A stretch of 64,000 nucleotides of DNA from Kribbella capetownensis (GCF_004331485.1 NZ_SJKD01000005.1:496001-560000); one strand, 5' to 3'. Positions 47,455-56,748 are shown, counted from the first letter of the stretch. Made by a program: numbers and translations. The notes: a model not told the origin generated them from the sequence alone.

Positions 47455-50252
47455 TCCTCGCCATGCGGCCCGGGCTGGCGAAGAGTCTCGCGGATCAGTC
47501 GTAGGCATCGGGCCGCGCCGCGCTGGTCGTCGGTGCGTTCACAGATCGCCAGCGCAGACCGCAGGCACTCGAGCGCTCGGTCGACCTGGCCAACGTCGCG
47601 ATGAGCAAGGCCGAGGTGGGTCAGGCAATGTGCCTGGCCCGCCTCGTCGGCCAACTCGCGGAAGATCGCGAGGCCCGCGCTGAACCTCGAGAGCGCCTCC
47701 CCGGGCGAACCAGCGGCCTCGTGGACCTCGCCGAGATTCGTGACTGCCGCCGCCTGGCCGCGGCGGTTGCCGAGCTCGGCGAAGATCGCTCCTGACTCGG
47801 CGAGCTGTCCAAGCGCTTCGTCATACCGGCCGAGCTGCCCCAAGACCGGACCGAGGTTGTTCAGGTAGACGCCCTGGCTGTGCGGGTCACCGAGCCGGCG
47901 GGCGATCGACAGCGCCTCCGACAGGCAATCCGCGGCCTGGCCATAGCGTTGCAGGCTGTCGTAGACAGTGCCGAGCCCGTTCAGGCACGACGCCCGGCCG
48001 GTGTCGTCATCTGCCTCAGTGAACAATCGCAGGCCCGCGCGCAGGTGTCCCGCGGCCTGATCGAAGTCGCCCTGCAGTTCGTACGCCGCACCCAGGTCGC
48101 GATGCGCGAACCCTTCGGCGTACCCGTCCTTGGTGCGGCGTGCGACCGCCAACGCGGTCTGGTTGAGCCGGATCCAGTCGGCCCGATGACCGCGGATGTG
48201 GAAGAACGCGAACAGCGCCCGCGCCAACTGCCCAGGGATCTCGTCCGGTACGCCGTCGGTCGCGGCGGCCTGCTCGGCACCGGCCAGCAAGTTGGCACGT
48301 TCGGTCTCGAACCACTCCAGCGCTGCCCTGACTCCATTGAACGGCATGCCACCATCGGCCCACCCACCAGCGGTGTCCAACCGCGGATCACCCGGACGCA
48401 GCATCGCGTGTCCACTCCACGCGGTGGCAACCTGCCAGCGGGTCGCCCGCGTCAGTGCGGCAGACCTCTCGTCAACCGAGCGCGTCCCCGCGACCTCACG
48501 GGCCAGTAGCCGTAGGAGCTCGTGCAGCCGGTACCGACCCGGCGCCGGGCTCTCCAGCAACTGCGCGTCGACCAGCAACTCCAGCACCGGCGTCGCGTCC
48601 ACTGATCCGAGCAGCCGTCCGGCGAACGGCGTACTCAGATCCGCTGCGTCGGGCAGACCGAGCAACCCAAAGGCCGAAGCTGCTGCACGCTCGTCAGCCG
48701 ATCCGTCCGCCAGCAGCCGGTGACCGACCTGCAGGGAGGCCCGAACGTCGAGGTCATCCGCGCGCAGCTCGTCGAGGCGGCTGCGGGCGTTCGCCAGCCG
48801 ATCGGTCAGGGTGCGGACCGGCCAGGTGGGCCGTGCCGCTAACCGAGCTCCGGCGATCCGCACCGCCAACGGCAGTCCCCCGCACAACCCGACCAGCTTC
48901 CGCGCGGCAGCCGGATCCGCTGCGATCCGAGCAGCGCCGGCCAACCGCCCGAGCAGCGTCGTGGACTCGCTAGGAGCCAACGGGTGGAGGTGCAGATGAC
49001 GTACGCCGTCCAGCGTCGCAAGCACCCGGCGACTGGTCACCAGCACCGCGCATCCAGGTCCGGCCGGCAGCAACGGTCGTACCTGAGCAGCGTCCGTCGC
49101 GTTGTCCAGTACGACGAGCACGCGCCGGGTCGCCGTCTCGGCCCGGAAGCGACTGGCTGCCTCGGTCACGTCGTACCGCCCACCGTCAGGTACGTCGAGT
49201 GCCCGCAGGAACCGGCCGAGCGCTCCGATCGCCGTACTGTCCGAGGACAGGTCGGCGTACAACTGCCCGTCCGGGAAGCCGCTCGCGACGAGATGCGCTG
49301 CATGGACGGCGAGCGCGGATTTGCCGATGCCCGCGACTCCGTCGAGCGCACCGATCGGCGGGATGCGGTCGTCGGGGTCTCCTCGTAGCAGATCCGCGAG
49401 TTCGGTCAGCTCGGTGCTGCGGCCTGTGAAGGAGGCGGCGTCGGCCGGGAGCTGGCGAGGAACCACGGTCCGCGTTCCCCGCGAGACCTCGCCGGGCAGC
49501 TCGAGCTTGGGGTCCGCGGCCAGGATCTGCGCGTGCAGGTCGCGAACTGCGCGGGCCGGCTCTGTCCCGAGCTCACCGGCAAGGCGGTCGCGGAGACGGC
49601 GGAAGGCGGCGAGCGCATCGGCCTGACGGCCGGAGCGGTAGAGCGCGAGCATCCACTGTTGCCAGAGCCGTTCGCGGAGTGGGTTCTCCTCGACCAGAGC
49701 GCATAGCTCGGCGGTGAGTTCAGTGTGCTGCCCGATTGCGAGACGGGCGTCGACCAGGGCCTCGCTGGCGGCCAGACGCCGTTCCGCAGCAACGACGAGC
49801 CGGCCGTTGGGGTCCGCGTCGACCGCTACGTCCTCGAGCGGGCGGCCACGCCATAGGGCGAGTCCCCGGCTCAGCAACTCCGTGGCGGCCTTCGGGTCGC
49901 CGTCCCGTAGTGCCTGCTCGCCGCGGGTGGTGAGCTCCTCGAACGCGAGCAGGTCGAGGTCAGCAGCGGTCACATCCATCCGGTAACCGGCCGCGTCGGT
50001 CACCAGCCGCGGTGGTGCGTCGTTCAGCTGCAGGTCGCGGCGCAGCGTCGAGACGTAGGTGCGAAGCGCCCCGATCGCAGTCGGTGGCCGGCGGTCGGGC
50101 CACACCATTTCGACCAGCCGACCGGCGGGCAACGGACGGTTCGCGCTCACCAGGAGCACTGCGAGGACGGCGCGCAGCTTCGCCGAGCCGAGTTGCATCG
50201 GCTCGCCGCGGCCGTCGCGAATCTCCAGCGGTCCGAGCACCTTGAACCGCAC
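47430..50252 (-). CDS. AfsR/SARP-family regulator with NB-ARC and TPR domains
   Basis: A 940-residue regulator. Residues 1-95 are an OmpR-type winged helix (FKVLGPLEIRDGRGEPMQLGSAKLRAVLAVLL, near 3-34). About 100-245 is the bacterial transcriptional activation domain. A P-loop (GVAGIGKSA, about 305-313) opens the NB-ARC ATPase. The C-terminal roughly 300 residues are TPR repeats (YLNNLGPVLGQLGRYDEALGQLAESG type). AfsR-like proteins activate secondary-metabolite or developmental genes. The GTG at 50252 is supported by GGGAGGG 6 bases upstream. No biosynthetic cluster is seen in this window, so the target is unknown. Confidence 0.92.
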   Translation of the reverse strand: MRFKVLGPLEIRDGRGEPMQLGSAKLRAVLAVLLVSANRPLPAGRLVEMVWPDRRPPTAIGALRTYVSTLRRDLQLNDAPPRLVTDAAGYRMDVTAADLDLLAFEELTTRGEQALRDGDPKAATELLSRGLALWRGRPLEDVAVDADPNGRLVVAAERRLAASEALVDARLAIGQHTELTAELCALVEENPLRERLWQQWMLALYRSGRQADALAAFRRLRDRLAGELGTEPARAVRDLHAQILAADPKLELPGEVSRGTRTVVPRQLPADAASFTGRSTELTELADLLRGDPDDRIPPIGALDGVAGIGKSALAVHAAHLVASGFPDGQLYADLSSDSTAIGALGRFLRALDVPDGGRYDVTEAASRFRAETATRRVLVVLDNATDAAQVRPLLPAGPGCAVLVTSRRVLATLDGVRHLHLHPLAPSESTTLLGRLAGAARIAADPAAARKLVGLCGGLPLAVRIAGARLAARPTWPVRTLTDRLANARSRLDELRADDLDVRASLQVGHRLLADGSADERAAASAFGLLGLPDAADLSTPFAGRLLGSVDATPVLELLVDAQLLESPAPGRYRLHELLRLLAREVAGTRSVDERSAALTRATRWQVATAWSGHAMLRPGDPRLDTAGGWADGGMPFNGVRAALEWFETERANLLAGAEQAAATDGVPDEIPGQLARALFAFFHIRGHRADWIRLNQTALAVARRTKDGYAEGFAHRDLGAAYELQGDFDQAAGHLRAGLRLFTEADDDTGRASCLNGLGTVYDSLQRYGQAADCLSEALSIARRLGDPHSQGVYLNNLGPVLGQLGRYDEALGQLAESGAIFAELGNRRGQAAAVTNLGEVHEAAGSPGEALSRFSAGLAIFRELADEAGQAHCLTHLGLAHRDVGQVDRALECLRSALAICERTDDQRGAARCLRLIRETLRQPGPHGEDQRLSANE

Positions 50253-50310
50253 AGTGCGCCCTCCCGTCCTCACTTTCACCAACGGATGACCGCCCTCCGT
50301 GGTTCACCCG

Positions 50311-51153
50311 CTACGGCACGAACGCTCGCTGTGAGCGACGGCGGAAGTCCCGGGGCGAGAGCTCATGGGCGGCGGTGAAGCAGCGGGTGAAGTACGACTG
50401 GCTGGTGAATCCGCAGCGGGCCGCGATCACGGCGACCGGATCGTTGGTTGCTGCGAGCAACGATGCGGCGTGCTCCAGGCGGAGATCGGCGACAAAGGCG
50501 GTCGGCGTACGCCCATAGGCCGACCGCATCGAGCGGGACAGGTGGGCCGGGCTGACACCGGACAGCTCGAGGAGCCGCGGTACCCCGCCGCGCAGATTTT
50601 CCTCGGCCCGCATCGACCGGCAGGCCTTCGACAGCCAGTCCGGTGCCGTGGGGCTGCCCGCCGGTGAGGCGAGCTCCTCCGGCGAGACGAGTGGCAGCAG
50701 GTCGATCCAGAAGCGCATCAGATCGTAGGCGCCGGGCTCGTCCTGGAAGCGGTCCAAGGCGTGTTCGAACACGGCGATCGCGGCGGGCGTGTGGAAGGCC
50801 ACGGGTCCACGTGCCGTGGCCCAGCTCCCGGTCGGGTTGGTCCTGGTCAGGTCGAGGAAGCCCCGCCAGGCCGAACTCGGGAAGGCGACGTTCACGAACT
50901 CGAGCCCGTCAGGTGCCGCGCCGCGAACCGCGTGCTGATCCTGCGGCCGCACGAGTACGACGTCACCGGCCACAAGACCCTGCGTCCCTGTGGTCAACAG
51001 GTGCTCTCCGCTGCCGGACACCACGCCCATCAACTCGTGGAAGTCCGCATGGGTGTGCAGTTCGGTGTCACGCGCTCGCGCGGCGATCCGGACGCGGGCC
51101 GCGTGAAACGGCCGGCCGAACGCGTGCGACTCGAAGCGCAGCGCCTGATCCAC
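50311..51153 (-). CDS. AraC-family regulator with cupin domain
   Basis: A 280-residue regulator. The N-terminal cupin (LHTHADFHELMGVVSGSGEHLL, residues about 32-53) likely binds a small ligand. Two AraC helix-turn-helices are in the C-terminal 100 residues (LLELSGVSPAHLSRSMRSAYG and IAARCGFTSQSYFTRCFTAAH). The start is GTG at 51153. It is divergent from the PhyH dioxygenase gene, 69 bp away, which is its probable target. The arrangement resembles AraC control of sugar- or acid-catabolic oxygenases. Confidence 0.9.
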   Translation of the reverse strand: MDQALRFESHAFGRPFHAARVRIAARARDTELHTHADFHELMGVVSGSGEHLLTTGTQGLVAGDVVLVRPQDQHAVRGAAPDGLEFVNVAFPSSAWRGFLDLTRTNPTGSWATARGPVAFHTPAAIAVFEHALDRFQDEPGAYDLMRFWIDLLPLVSPEELASPAGSPTAPDWLSKACRSMRAEENLRGGVPRLLELSGVSPAHLSRSMRSAYGRTPTAFVADLRLEHAASLLAATNDPVAVIAARCGFTSQSYFTRCFTAAHELSPRDFRRRSQRAFVP

Positions 51154-51196
51154 ATCAACACCCTACAAGTTCTCGTCAGCTTGCTGCTAGTAGCCG

Positions 51197-51224
51197 ATGT
51201 CTCCAGACCGCAGCATGGAGACAT
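51197..51224. promoter_or_regulatory. 8-bp inverted repeat at PhyH start
   Basis: ATGTCTCC (51197-51204) and GGAGACAT (51217-51224) are perfect complements with a 12-base spacer. The right arm contains the only GGAG near the PhyH ATG and the first two bases of that codon. It may be an AraC-type operator or an mRNA hairpin that hides the start. Confidence 0.45.
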
Positions 51225-51969
51225 GTTCGAAGACGACGGTTATGTGATCTTCCGCGATGTCATCGACCCGGCCCTGATCAAGGAAGTGAATGATCATGTC
51301 GAGTGGCTGCAGGCCCGGCACCCCGACGTACGGCCGGAACAACTCGGGCACGTGTACCTGCGCGACGACCCGTTCTGGGTGCGGTTGGTGAGTGACGACC
51401 GGCTGCTCGACATCGCGTCGCGGTTCGTCGGTCCCGATCTCGCCCTGTTCGCGTCGCACTACATCTCCAAGCCGCCGTACTCCGGTCAGCCGGTGCTGTG
51501 GCACCAGGACGCCGCGTTCTGGCCGCTCGACCCGATGAAGGTCGTGACGCTGTGGCTGGCGGTCGACCACTCCACACCCGAGAACGGCTGCGTCCGGGTG
51601 GTCCCGGGCAGCCACCGCTCGGGAGTGGCCGGGATGCGCGACAACACCGAGGTGGAGAGCGTTCTCGGCAAGGAGATCGCGGTCGAGGTCGACGAGTCGA
51701 AGGCAGTCGACATGGTGCTCGCGCCGGGTGACGTCGAGGTGCACCACCCCAACATCGTGCACGGCTCCAACGCGAACACCTCGCCGAACCGGCGGTGCGG
51801 GCTGACGATCCGCTACATCCCGACGTCGACGCGGATCACGGACCCGGAGGTGCCGTACCCGAGCGCCTTCCACCTGCGCGGCGAGCCGGGAGTCAACAGC
51901 TACCAGCCGCGGCCGAAGTACGTCGAGGGCACGCACTTCCCGTTCACCGGAAGCAGTGCGTGGGTCTGA
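51223..51969 (+). CDS. Phytanoyl-CoA dioxygenase (PhyH) family protein
   Basis: A 248-residue Fe(II)/2-oxoglutarate oxygenase. The metal triad is visible as HxD in LWHQDAAFW and the distal His in NIVHGSNAN. The Arg for 2-oxoglutarate lies in RRCGLTIRY. It should hydroxylate a small substrate such as an acyl chain, amino acid or alkyl compound. The ATG at 51223 is the best start; GGAG lies only 2 bases upstream, too close for ideal use, so a leaderless message is possible. It is divergent from the AraC regulator. Confidence 0.87.
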   Translation: MFEDDGYVIFRDVIDPALIKEVNDHVEWLQARHPDVRPEQLGHVYLRDDPFWVRLVSDDRLLDIASRFVGPDLALFASHYISKPPYSGQPVLWHQDAAFWPLDPMKVVTLWLAVDHSTPENGCVRVVPGSHRSGVAGMRDNTEVESVLGKEIAVEVDESKAVDMVLAPGDVEVHHPNIVHGSNANTSPNRRCGLTIRYIPTSTRITDPEVPYPSAFHLRGEPGVNSYQPRPKYVEGTHFPFTGSSAWV

Positions 51970-52022
51970 CACAGCGAGCGCCCGCCCCGGCCGGTGGCCG
52001 GGACGGGCACTGGACGTTCGCC

Positions 52023-52439
52023 TTACTCGAGGCAGATCCGGAACGGGTGCCCTGCGGGGTCGGCGTAGATCCGCCAGTCGCGACCGTTGCCGGCCGGTGG
52101 CGGGTCCAGGGGGTCGAGCGGTTCGGCCCCGAGGGCGACCACGGTGGCGTGGCCGCTGGACATGTCCTCGACGATGAGGTCGAGATGGAGATCCTGCGCG
52201 TCGGTGCCGGGCCAGGTGGCCGGCACGTACTGCTCCGAGCGGCGGAAGGCCAGCGTCGAGAAGCCCAGTGACGAACCGGGGCCGGTCAGGCTCCGCCAGT
52301 CGTCGTCACCGTTCTCGTCGATGTCCAGCCCCAGCAGCGCCGAGTAGAACTGGGCGAGCTCGAGTGGGTCCGGGCAATCCAGCACCACCGAGCCGAGCCG
52401 CCCGGCAGTACTGCCCGGCTGCTCTGCCACCTGCGTCAT
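52023..52439 (-). CDS. VOC-superfamily (glyoxalase-like) protein
   Basis: A 138-residue vicinal-oxygen-chelate protein with paired beta-alpha-beta units: LGSVVLDCPDPLELAQFYSALLGLDI at residues about 15-40, and a C-terminal RIYADPAGHPFRICL. This is the Glyoxalase_6 type common in Actinobacteria. The function is unassigned; a metal-binding enzyme or a resistance binding protein is possible. GGAGG precedes the ATG at 52439. The roughly 190 bp between this gene and the CGNR gene show no coding sequence or clear hairpin. Confidence 0.85.
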   Translation of the reverse strand: MTQVAEQPGSTAGRLGSVVLDCPDPLELAQFYSALLGLDIDENGDDDWRSLTGPGSSLGFSTLAFRRSEQYVPATWPGTDAQDLHLDLIVEDMSSGHATVVALGAEPLDPLDPPPAGNGRDWRIYADPAGHPFRICLE

Positions 52440-52630
52440 CTGTCCTCCAGCTTCTGTTCACCAACTGCCCGCCCCTGTCTGGGGCAGGACCGGCCAGGCC
52501 CGTCGTGGTCGGAAGGCCCGGCCGCCTACGATGACAGGTCCGACGGACACTTCGCATCTTTCGACACGCCTTCTTGACCCCTCAGCCGATCGCGGACAGT
52601 GAGCAGCCACCAGAACTACCGGCATAACTC

Positions 52631-53257
52631 CTAGACGGTGGTAGCGCGACGCCGTTCGGACAGCTTGCGGATCTTCACCCGGGTGCCGCAGTCGTCCATC
52701 GAGCACCAGCGGCGCGAGCCGTTCCGGCTCCGGTCGAGGAACAGCCAGCCGCACCCACCGTCGTCGATCGGGCAGGCGCGCAACTGCCGCAGTTCGACCG
52801 TCCGCAGCAACTCGACCGCGGCGGCCACCAGGCGGTCCGGGATCATCCGCGCCGGCGCCGTCCCCACGACGAGGTCGGCGACCGCGCCGGCACCGGGCAC
52901 GAGCGCGGAACGGGCCGCTGCCGCCGCCCAGCGCAGCATCAACTGTTCGAACTCAGACCCCTGTGGCGGCGGGGAATCCGATAGCCTGGCAGCCAGCACG
53001 GAGTACGTCGCTTCGCGGATCTCGACCGTCGCACGCAAGGCCGACTCCCCCAGACCCGGTCTGCTCCCCCAGGCCGCGGAGACGGCACTGACTTCGTCGT
53101 CGGTCAGGATCTCGATCCGTCGGCTCCAGGCCAGCAACTCGGACGGACCGGACAGATGGTCCTGCCCGCCGGCCAACCGCGGCGAGACCGTGTTCACCAG
53201 GTCGAGGGCGGGATGGCCACCCACGATCCGGAACACCTCGGCCGAACTGTCGGTCAT
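52631..53257 (-). CDS. CGNR zinc-finger regulator (ABATE domain)
   Basis: A 208-residue putative stress regulator. The N-terminal ABATE domain (GGHPALDLVNTVSPR) and C-terminal CGNR-type zinc finger are visible. The finger reads C..GGCGWLFLDRSRNGSRRWCSMDDCG, with Cys in CPIDDGGCGW and CSMDDC as the four likely zinc ligands; the namesake CGNR is CGTR here. It is divergent from the disrupted MFS gene (51-bp gap) and may have controlled it. Confidence 0.9.
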   Translation of the reverse strand: MTDSSAEVFRIVGGHPALDLVNTVSPRLAGGQDHLSGPSELLAWSRRIEILTDDEVSAVSAAWGSRPGLGESALRATVEIREATYSVLAARLSDSPPPQGSEFEQLMLRWAAAAARSALVPGAGAVADLVVGTAPARMIPDRLVAAAVELLRTVELRQLRACPIDDGGCGWLFLDRSRNGSRRWCSMDDCGTRVKIRKLSERRRATTV

Positions 53258-53308
53258 GGATGAGACGCTACCACCATAGATCCTTAGACCGGAATCACAG
53301 GTGAGGTC

Positions 53309-54514
53309 ATGCCCATCACGTCACGCCGAGCGGGTGCCGCGCTACTCATGCTCGCCTTCGGGACGTTCTCGTTCGTCACGGTCGAGGTGCTGCCGATCGG
53401 CCTGCTCACGGTGATGGCCGACGACCTCGGCCGCTCCCGCTCGGACGTCGGCCTCCTCGTCACCGGGTACGCCGTGGTCGTGGTGCTGGCGTCGATACCG
53501 CTGACCCGGCTCACGCACCGGCTGCCCCGCCGGCTGGTCATCAGCGGCACGCTGGCCATCCTCGCACTGTCGGCCGGACTGGCGGCGCTGGCCCAGAGCT
53601 ACGAGGTGCTGCTCGTCTCGCGGCTGTTCACCGCTCTCGCGCAGGCGTTGTTCTGATCCATCGTCGCGCCGATCGCGACCGGTCTGTTCCCACCTACGCA
53701 TCGCGGTCGAGTGGTGGCCAGACTCGCCATCGGCACGGCACTGGCACCGGTGCTCGGTATCCCGCTGGGCACGTGGCTGGGCGAGCAGGCCGGCTGGCGG
53801 GTTCCGTTCGTGGTGATGGCGGTGCTCGGAGCGGCCACCTGTCTCGGGCTGACGGCCTTGCTGCCGCGGGTCGAGGTGCGTGACGGTGCCTCCAGCCGGG
53901 GCTGGGAGCCGGACGGCCGACGGTTCGCCGTACTCATCGTGACTGCTGCCATCGGGGTGACTGGGTTCCTGACGTTCAACACCTACGTCACGCCGTTCCT
54001 GCTGGACATCAGTGGCTTCTCGTCCGATGCGCTCGGTCCGATGCTGCTCGCCAGCGGACTGGGCGGGCTGACGGGCACACTGCTTGTCGGCCGGGTGATC
54101 GACCGGCGGCCGTGGGCGTCACTGGTGCTGCCGCTCGTGCTGTTGACCTGCGCGCTCGCTGGGCTCTACGCGCTCGGGGACCACAAGGTGGCCACGGTCA
54201 TCCTCATCACTGCGACCGGTCTGGCCTTCAGCGCGACGCAGAGCCGGACGCTGCAGGTGGCGCCGGGCAGCACGGACATCGCCTCGGCGAGCACCAGCTC
54301 AGCCTTCAACGTCGGCATCGGCGCGGGAGCGTTCATCGGTGGCGGACTGATCGACGGTGCCGGCGTCCGCAGCGTGGCGCTGGTGGGCGCGATTCTGACC
54401 GCTGTGGCACTCGTGACGATGCTGGCCGAGCCGGTGCTGGCTCGGCGCCGGGTCCGGGTGGCAGAGTGCGAACATGACCGTCCTGAGCGACAGGTTTGTG
54501 AAGAGGCGGCATGA
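53309..54514 (+). pseudogene. MFS transporter interrupted by in-frame TGA
   Basis: An MFS efflux protein of about 400 residues, typical of the sugar-efflux/chloramphenicol-resistance type (FVTVEVLPIGLL, LVTGYAVVV). It is interrupted at codon 116 by TGA (53654-53656) inside ALF-stop-SIVAPIATGLFPP, where this family normally has Trp (TGG). The reading frame before and after the stop is the same, so a single G-to-A change explains it. The downstream half could restart at a GTG at 53711. The cause may be a real mutation, a sequencing error or, less likely, readthrough. The 3' end overlaps the next gene by 41 bp. Confidence 0.85.
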
Positions 54515-55246
54515 CGCGCCCCACGGGTTCTTCGAGGTCGAGGCCGCCGGCCTGCGCTGGCTCGCCGTACCGGGCGGCGTACCTGTGGCCAAGCTGGTCG
54601 ACGTCTCCAGCGACCACCTGAGCACGGTCCGGCTGGACCTGGTTGGGCCGACCGGCGCGGCCGCGGACGAGTTCGGTCGGCAGCTTGCGGTCACTCACGA
54701 CGCCGGTGCGCGGCACTTCGGCGTACCGCCGGATGGGTGGGACGGGGACGGGTACATCGGCACGATCGGGTTGCCGCATGCGGTGGAGCCGCTGAAGTCG
54801 TGGGGTGAGTTCTACGCCAACCTCCGGCTCCGGCCGTACCTGCGGGCGGCGTACGACAGCGGCACGATCGACGGACACCAGCTGGAGGTGTTCGAGCTCG
54901 TCTGCAGGCGACTGACAGCCGGCGAGTACGACGACCCCTCGAGCCGCCGAGCCGGATCCACGGTGACCTCTGGTCGGGCAACGTCCTGTGGAGTGCGAAC
55001 GGCGTACATCTGATCGACCCGGCCGCGCACGGCGGCCACCGCGAGACGGACCTGGCCATGCTCGGCCTCTTCGGCATGACACAGCTCGAGCGAGTCCTGC
55101 GCGCGTACGACGAGGTGCACCCGCTCGCGGACGGCTGGCGTGACCGGGTCGGACTGCACCGGCTGCACCCGTTGCTGACCCATGTGGTGATGTTCGGCGG
55201 GAGTTATGTCCCGCAGGCGATCGCCATGGCACACAAGTATGGATAA
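54474..55246 (+). pseudogene. Fructosamine kinase-family gene with frameshift
   Basis: An aminoglycoside-phosphotransferase-fold kinase. The first frame gives an N-terminal region (APHGFFEVEAAGLRWLAVPGG, residues about 15-35) and GRQLAVTHDAGARHFG. Near a run of four C at 54935-54938 the frame must move by -1 to continue as SRIHGDLWSGNVLWSANGVHLIDPAAHGG, which holds the catalytic HGDLWSGN and metal-binding IDPA. One extra C in that run would restore a 257-residue protein ending at 55246, which is the normal family length. Intact enzymes phosphorylate ketoamines such as fructosamines. Confidence 0.85.
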
Positions 55247-55287
55247 GACTCTTCCTAACTACTCCCCCGCGATCACCGGAGCCCACC

Positions 55288-56748
55288 CTGATTCCGCAGC
55301 CTGTCACCCAGAACCCCCTGCCCGACCAGACCTTCACGCTGCAGTCCACGGCGACTGTCGGCGTACTCAGCAGCGAGGAGGCCGCCACCTGGGTGGCTGA
55401 CCAGCTCGCCGCCCAGCTCCGCCTGTCCACCGGCTTCCCCTTGCCCGTCGAGCCGGGCACCGGCACCATCACCCTCTCGACCGACGGGCCGAACTCGCTC
55501 GGTGCGGAGGGTTACGAGCTCCGCGTCGACAACTCGGCAGTGACGCTCACCGCGGCCACGGCCGAGGGCCTCTTCCGGGCCGTGACCACGCTCCGTCAGC
55601 TGCTCCCGGCCGCGGCGGATGCCGGCACGGAGCAGTCCGGTCCCTGGGAGATCGCCGGTACGACGATCGCCGACGCACCGCGCTACCCGTACCGCGGCGT
55701 CATGCTCGACGTGTCCCGGCACTTCCGCTCGGTCGCCGAGGTCAAGCGGTGCATCGACCTCGCGTCGCTCTACAAGCTCAACCGGCTCCACCTGCATCTG
55801 TCCGACGACCAGGGCTGGCGGATCCAGGTGGACTCCTGGCCGGAGCTGACCAAGCACGGAGCGAGCTCCGAGGTCGGTGGCGGCCCGGGCGGCCACTACA
55901 CCAAGGCCGACTTCGCCGAGATCGTCCTGTACGCCGCCGAGCGGTTCGTCACCGTGGTCCCGGAGATCGACACCCCGGGCCACACCAACGCGGCGCTGAC
56001 GTCGTACCCCGAGCTCAACGCCGACGGCGAGGCGACGGAGTACTTCACCGGCACCGAGGTCGGGTTCAGCTCGCTCGCGGTGCACAAGGACGTCACCTAC
56101 GACTTCCTGGACGATGTGTTCCGGGAGGTGGCCGAGCAGACGCCGGGCGACGTCATCCACCTCGGTGGTGACGAGGCGCACTCGACTCCGCACTCGGACT
56201 ACCTCACGTTCGTGCCGAAGGCGGCCGAATTGGTCGTCAAGCACGGCAAGCGGGTGATGGGCTGGCACGAGATCGCCGATGCCCCGCTGCCGGCCGGAAG
56301 CATCTTGCAGTACTGGGGTACCGACGACGACCGGTCGCGAGAGCTGACCCGTCAGGCGGCGGCCGGCGGCGCCGAGGTGGTGATGTCACCGGCCAACCGG
56401 GCGTACCTGGACATGAAGTACGACCAGGACACGCCGTACGGCCTCGACTGGGCCGGTCTGGTGAGCGTGGAGAAGGCCTATCGCTGGGACCCGGCGACGC
56501 TGATCCCGGACCTGCCCGAGAGCGCCGTGATCGGCGTGGAGGCTCCGCTGTGGTCGGAGACCTTCGACGACATGTCGAAGATCGAGTACATGGCGTTCCC
56601 GCGGCTGCCAGGCATCGCCGAGCTCGGGTGGTCGCCGGCGTCCGCGCTGGACTGGGAGTCGTACAGGGCACGCTTGGCCGGCCAGGCGGCGCGCTGGGAC
56701 GTGCTGAACGTGAACTACTACCGCGCTCCTGAGGTCGACTGGAGCTAG
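55288..56748 (+). CDS. Beta-N-acetylhexosaminidase (GH20), apparent CTG start
   Basis: A 486-residue GH20 enzyme. The N-terminal GH20b domain (residues about 1-120) precedes the catalytic barrel, with the acid/base and assisting pair Asp295-Glu296 in HLGGDEAHS. It should release terminal GlcNAc/GalNAc from chitin or peptidoglycan fragments. No ATG, GTG or TTG lies in frame before the GH20b strand; CTG at 55288 gives MIPQPV, the family's usual N-terminus, with GGAG 6 bases upstream. A GTG at 55393 would delete the first 35 residues. No signal peptide is seen. It overlaps the opposing emfourin gene by 4 bp (CTAG). Confidence 0.88.
   Translation: MIPQPVTQNPLPDQTFTLQSTATVGVLSSEEAATWVADQLAAQLRLSTGFPLPVEPGTGTITLSTDGPNSLGAEGYELRVDNSAVTLTAATAEGLFRAVTTLRQLLPAAADAGTEQSGPWEIAGTTIADAPRYPYRGVMLDVSRHFRSVAEVKRCIDLASLYKLNRLHLHLSDDQGWRIQVDSWPELTKHGASSEVGGGPGGHYTKADFAEIVLYAAERFVTVVPEIDTPGHTNAALTSYPELNADGEATEYFTGTEVGFSSLAVHKDVTYDFLDDVFREVAEQTPGDVIHLGGDEAHSTPHSDYLTFVPKAAELVVKHGKRVMGWHEIADAPLPAGSILQYWGTDDDRSRELTRQAAAGGAEVVMSPANRAYLDMKYDQDTPYGLDWAGLVSVEKAYRWDPATLIPDLPESAVIGVEAPLWSETFDDMSKIEYMAFPRLPGIAELGWSPASALDWESYRARLAGQAARWDVLNVNYYRAPEVDWS

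Noticed and set aside
52440..52630. A possible gene or RNA between the VOC and CGNR genes
   Set aside because: No frame with plausible start, ribosome site and composition, and no strong hairpin was found.
53654..53656. Selenocysteine at the TGA in the MFS gene
   Set aside because: The family has Trp at this position, and no selenocysteine-insertion hairpin or selenoprotein context was seen.
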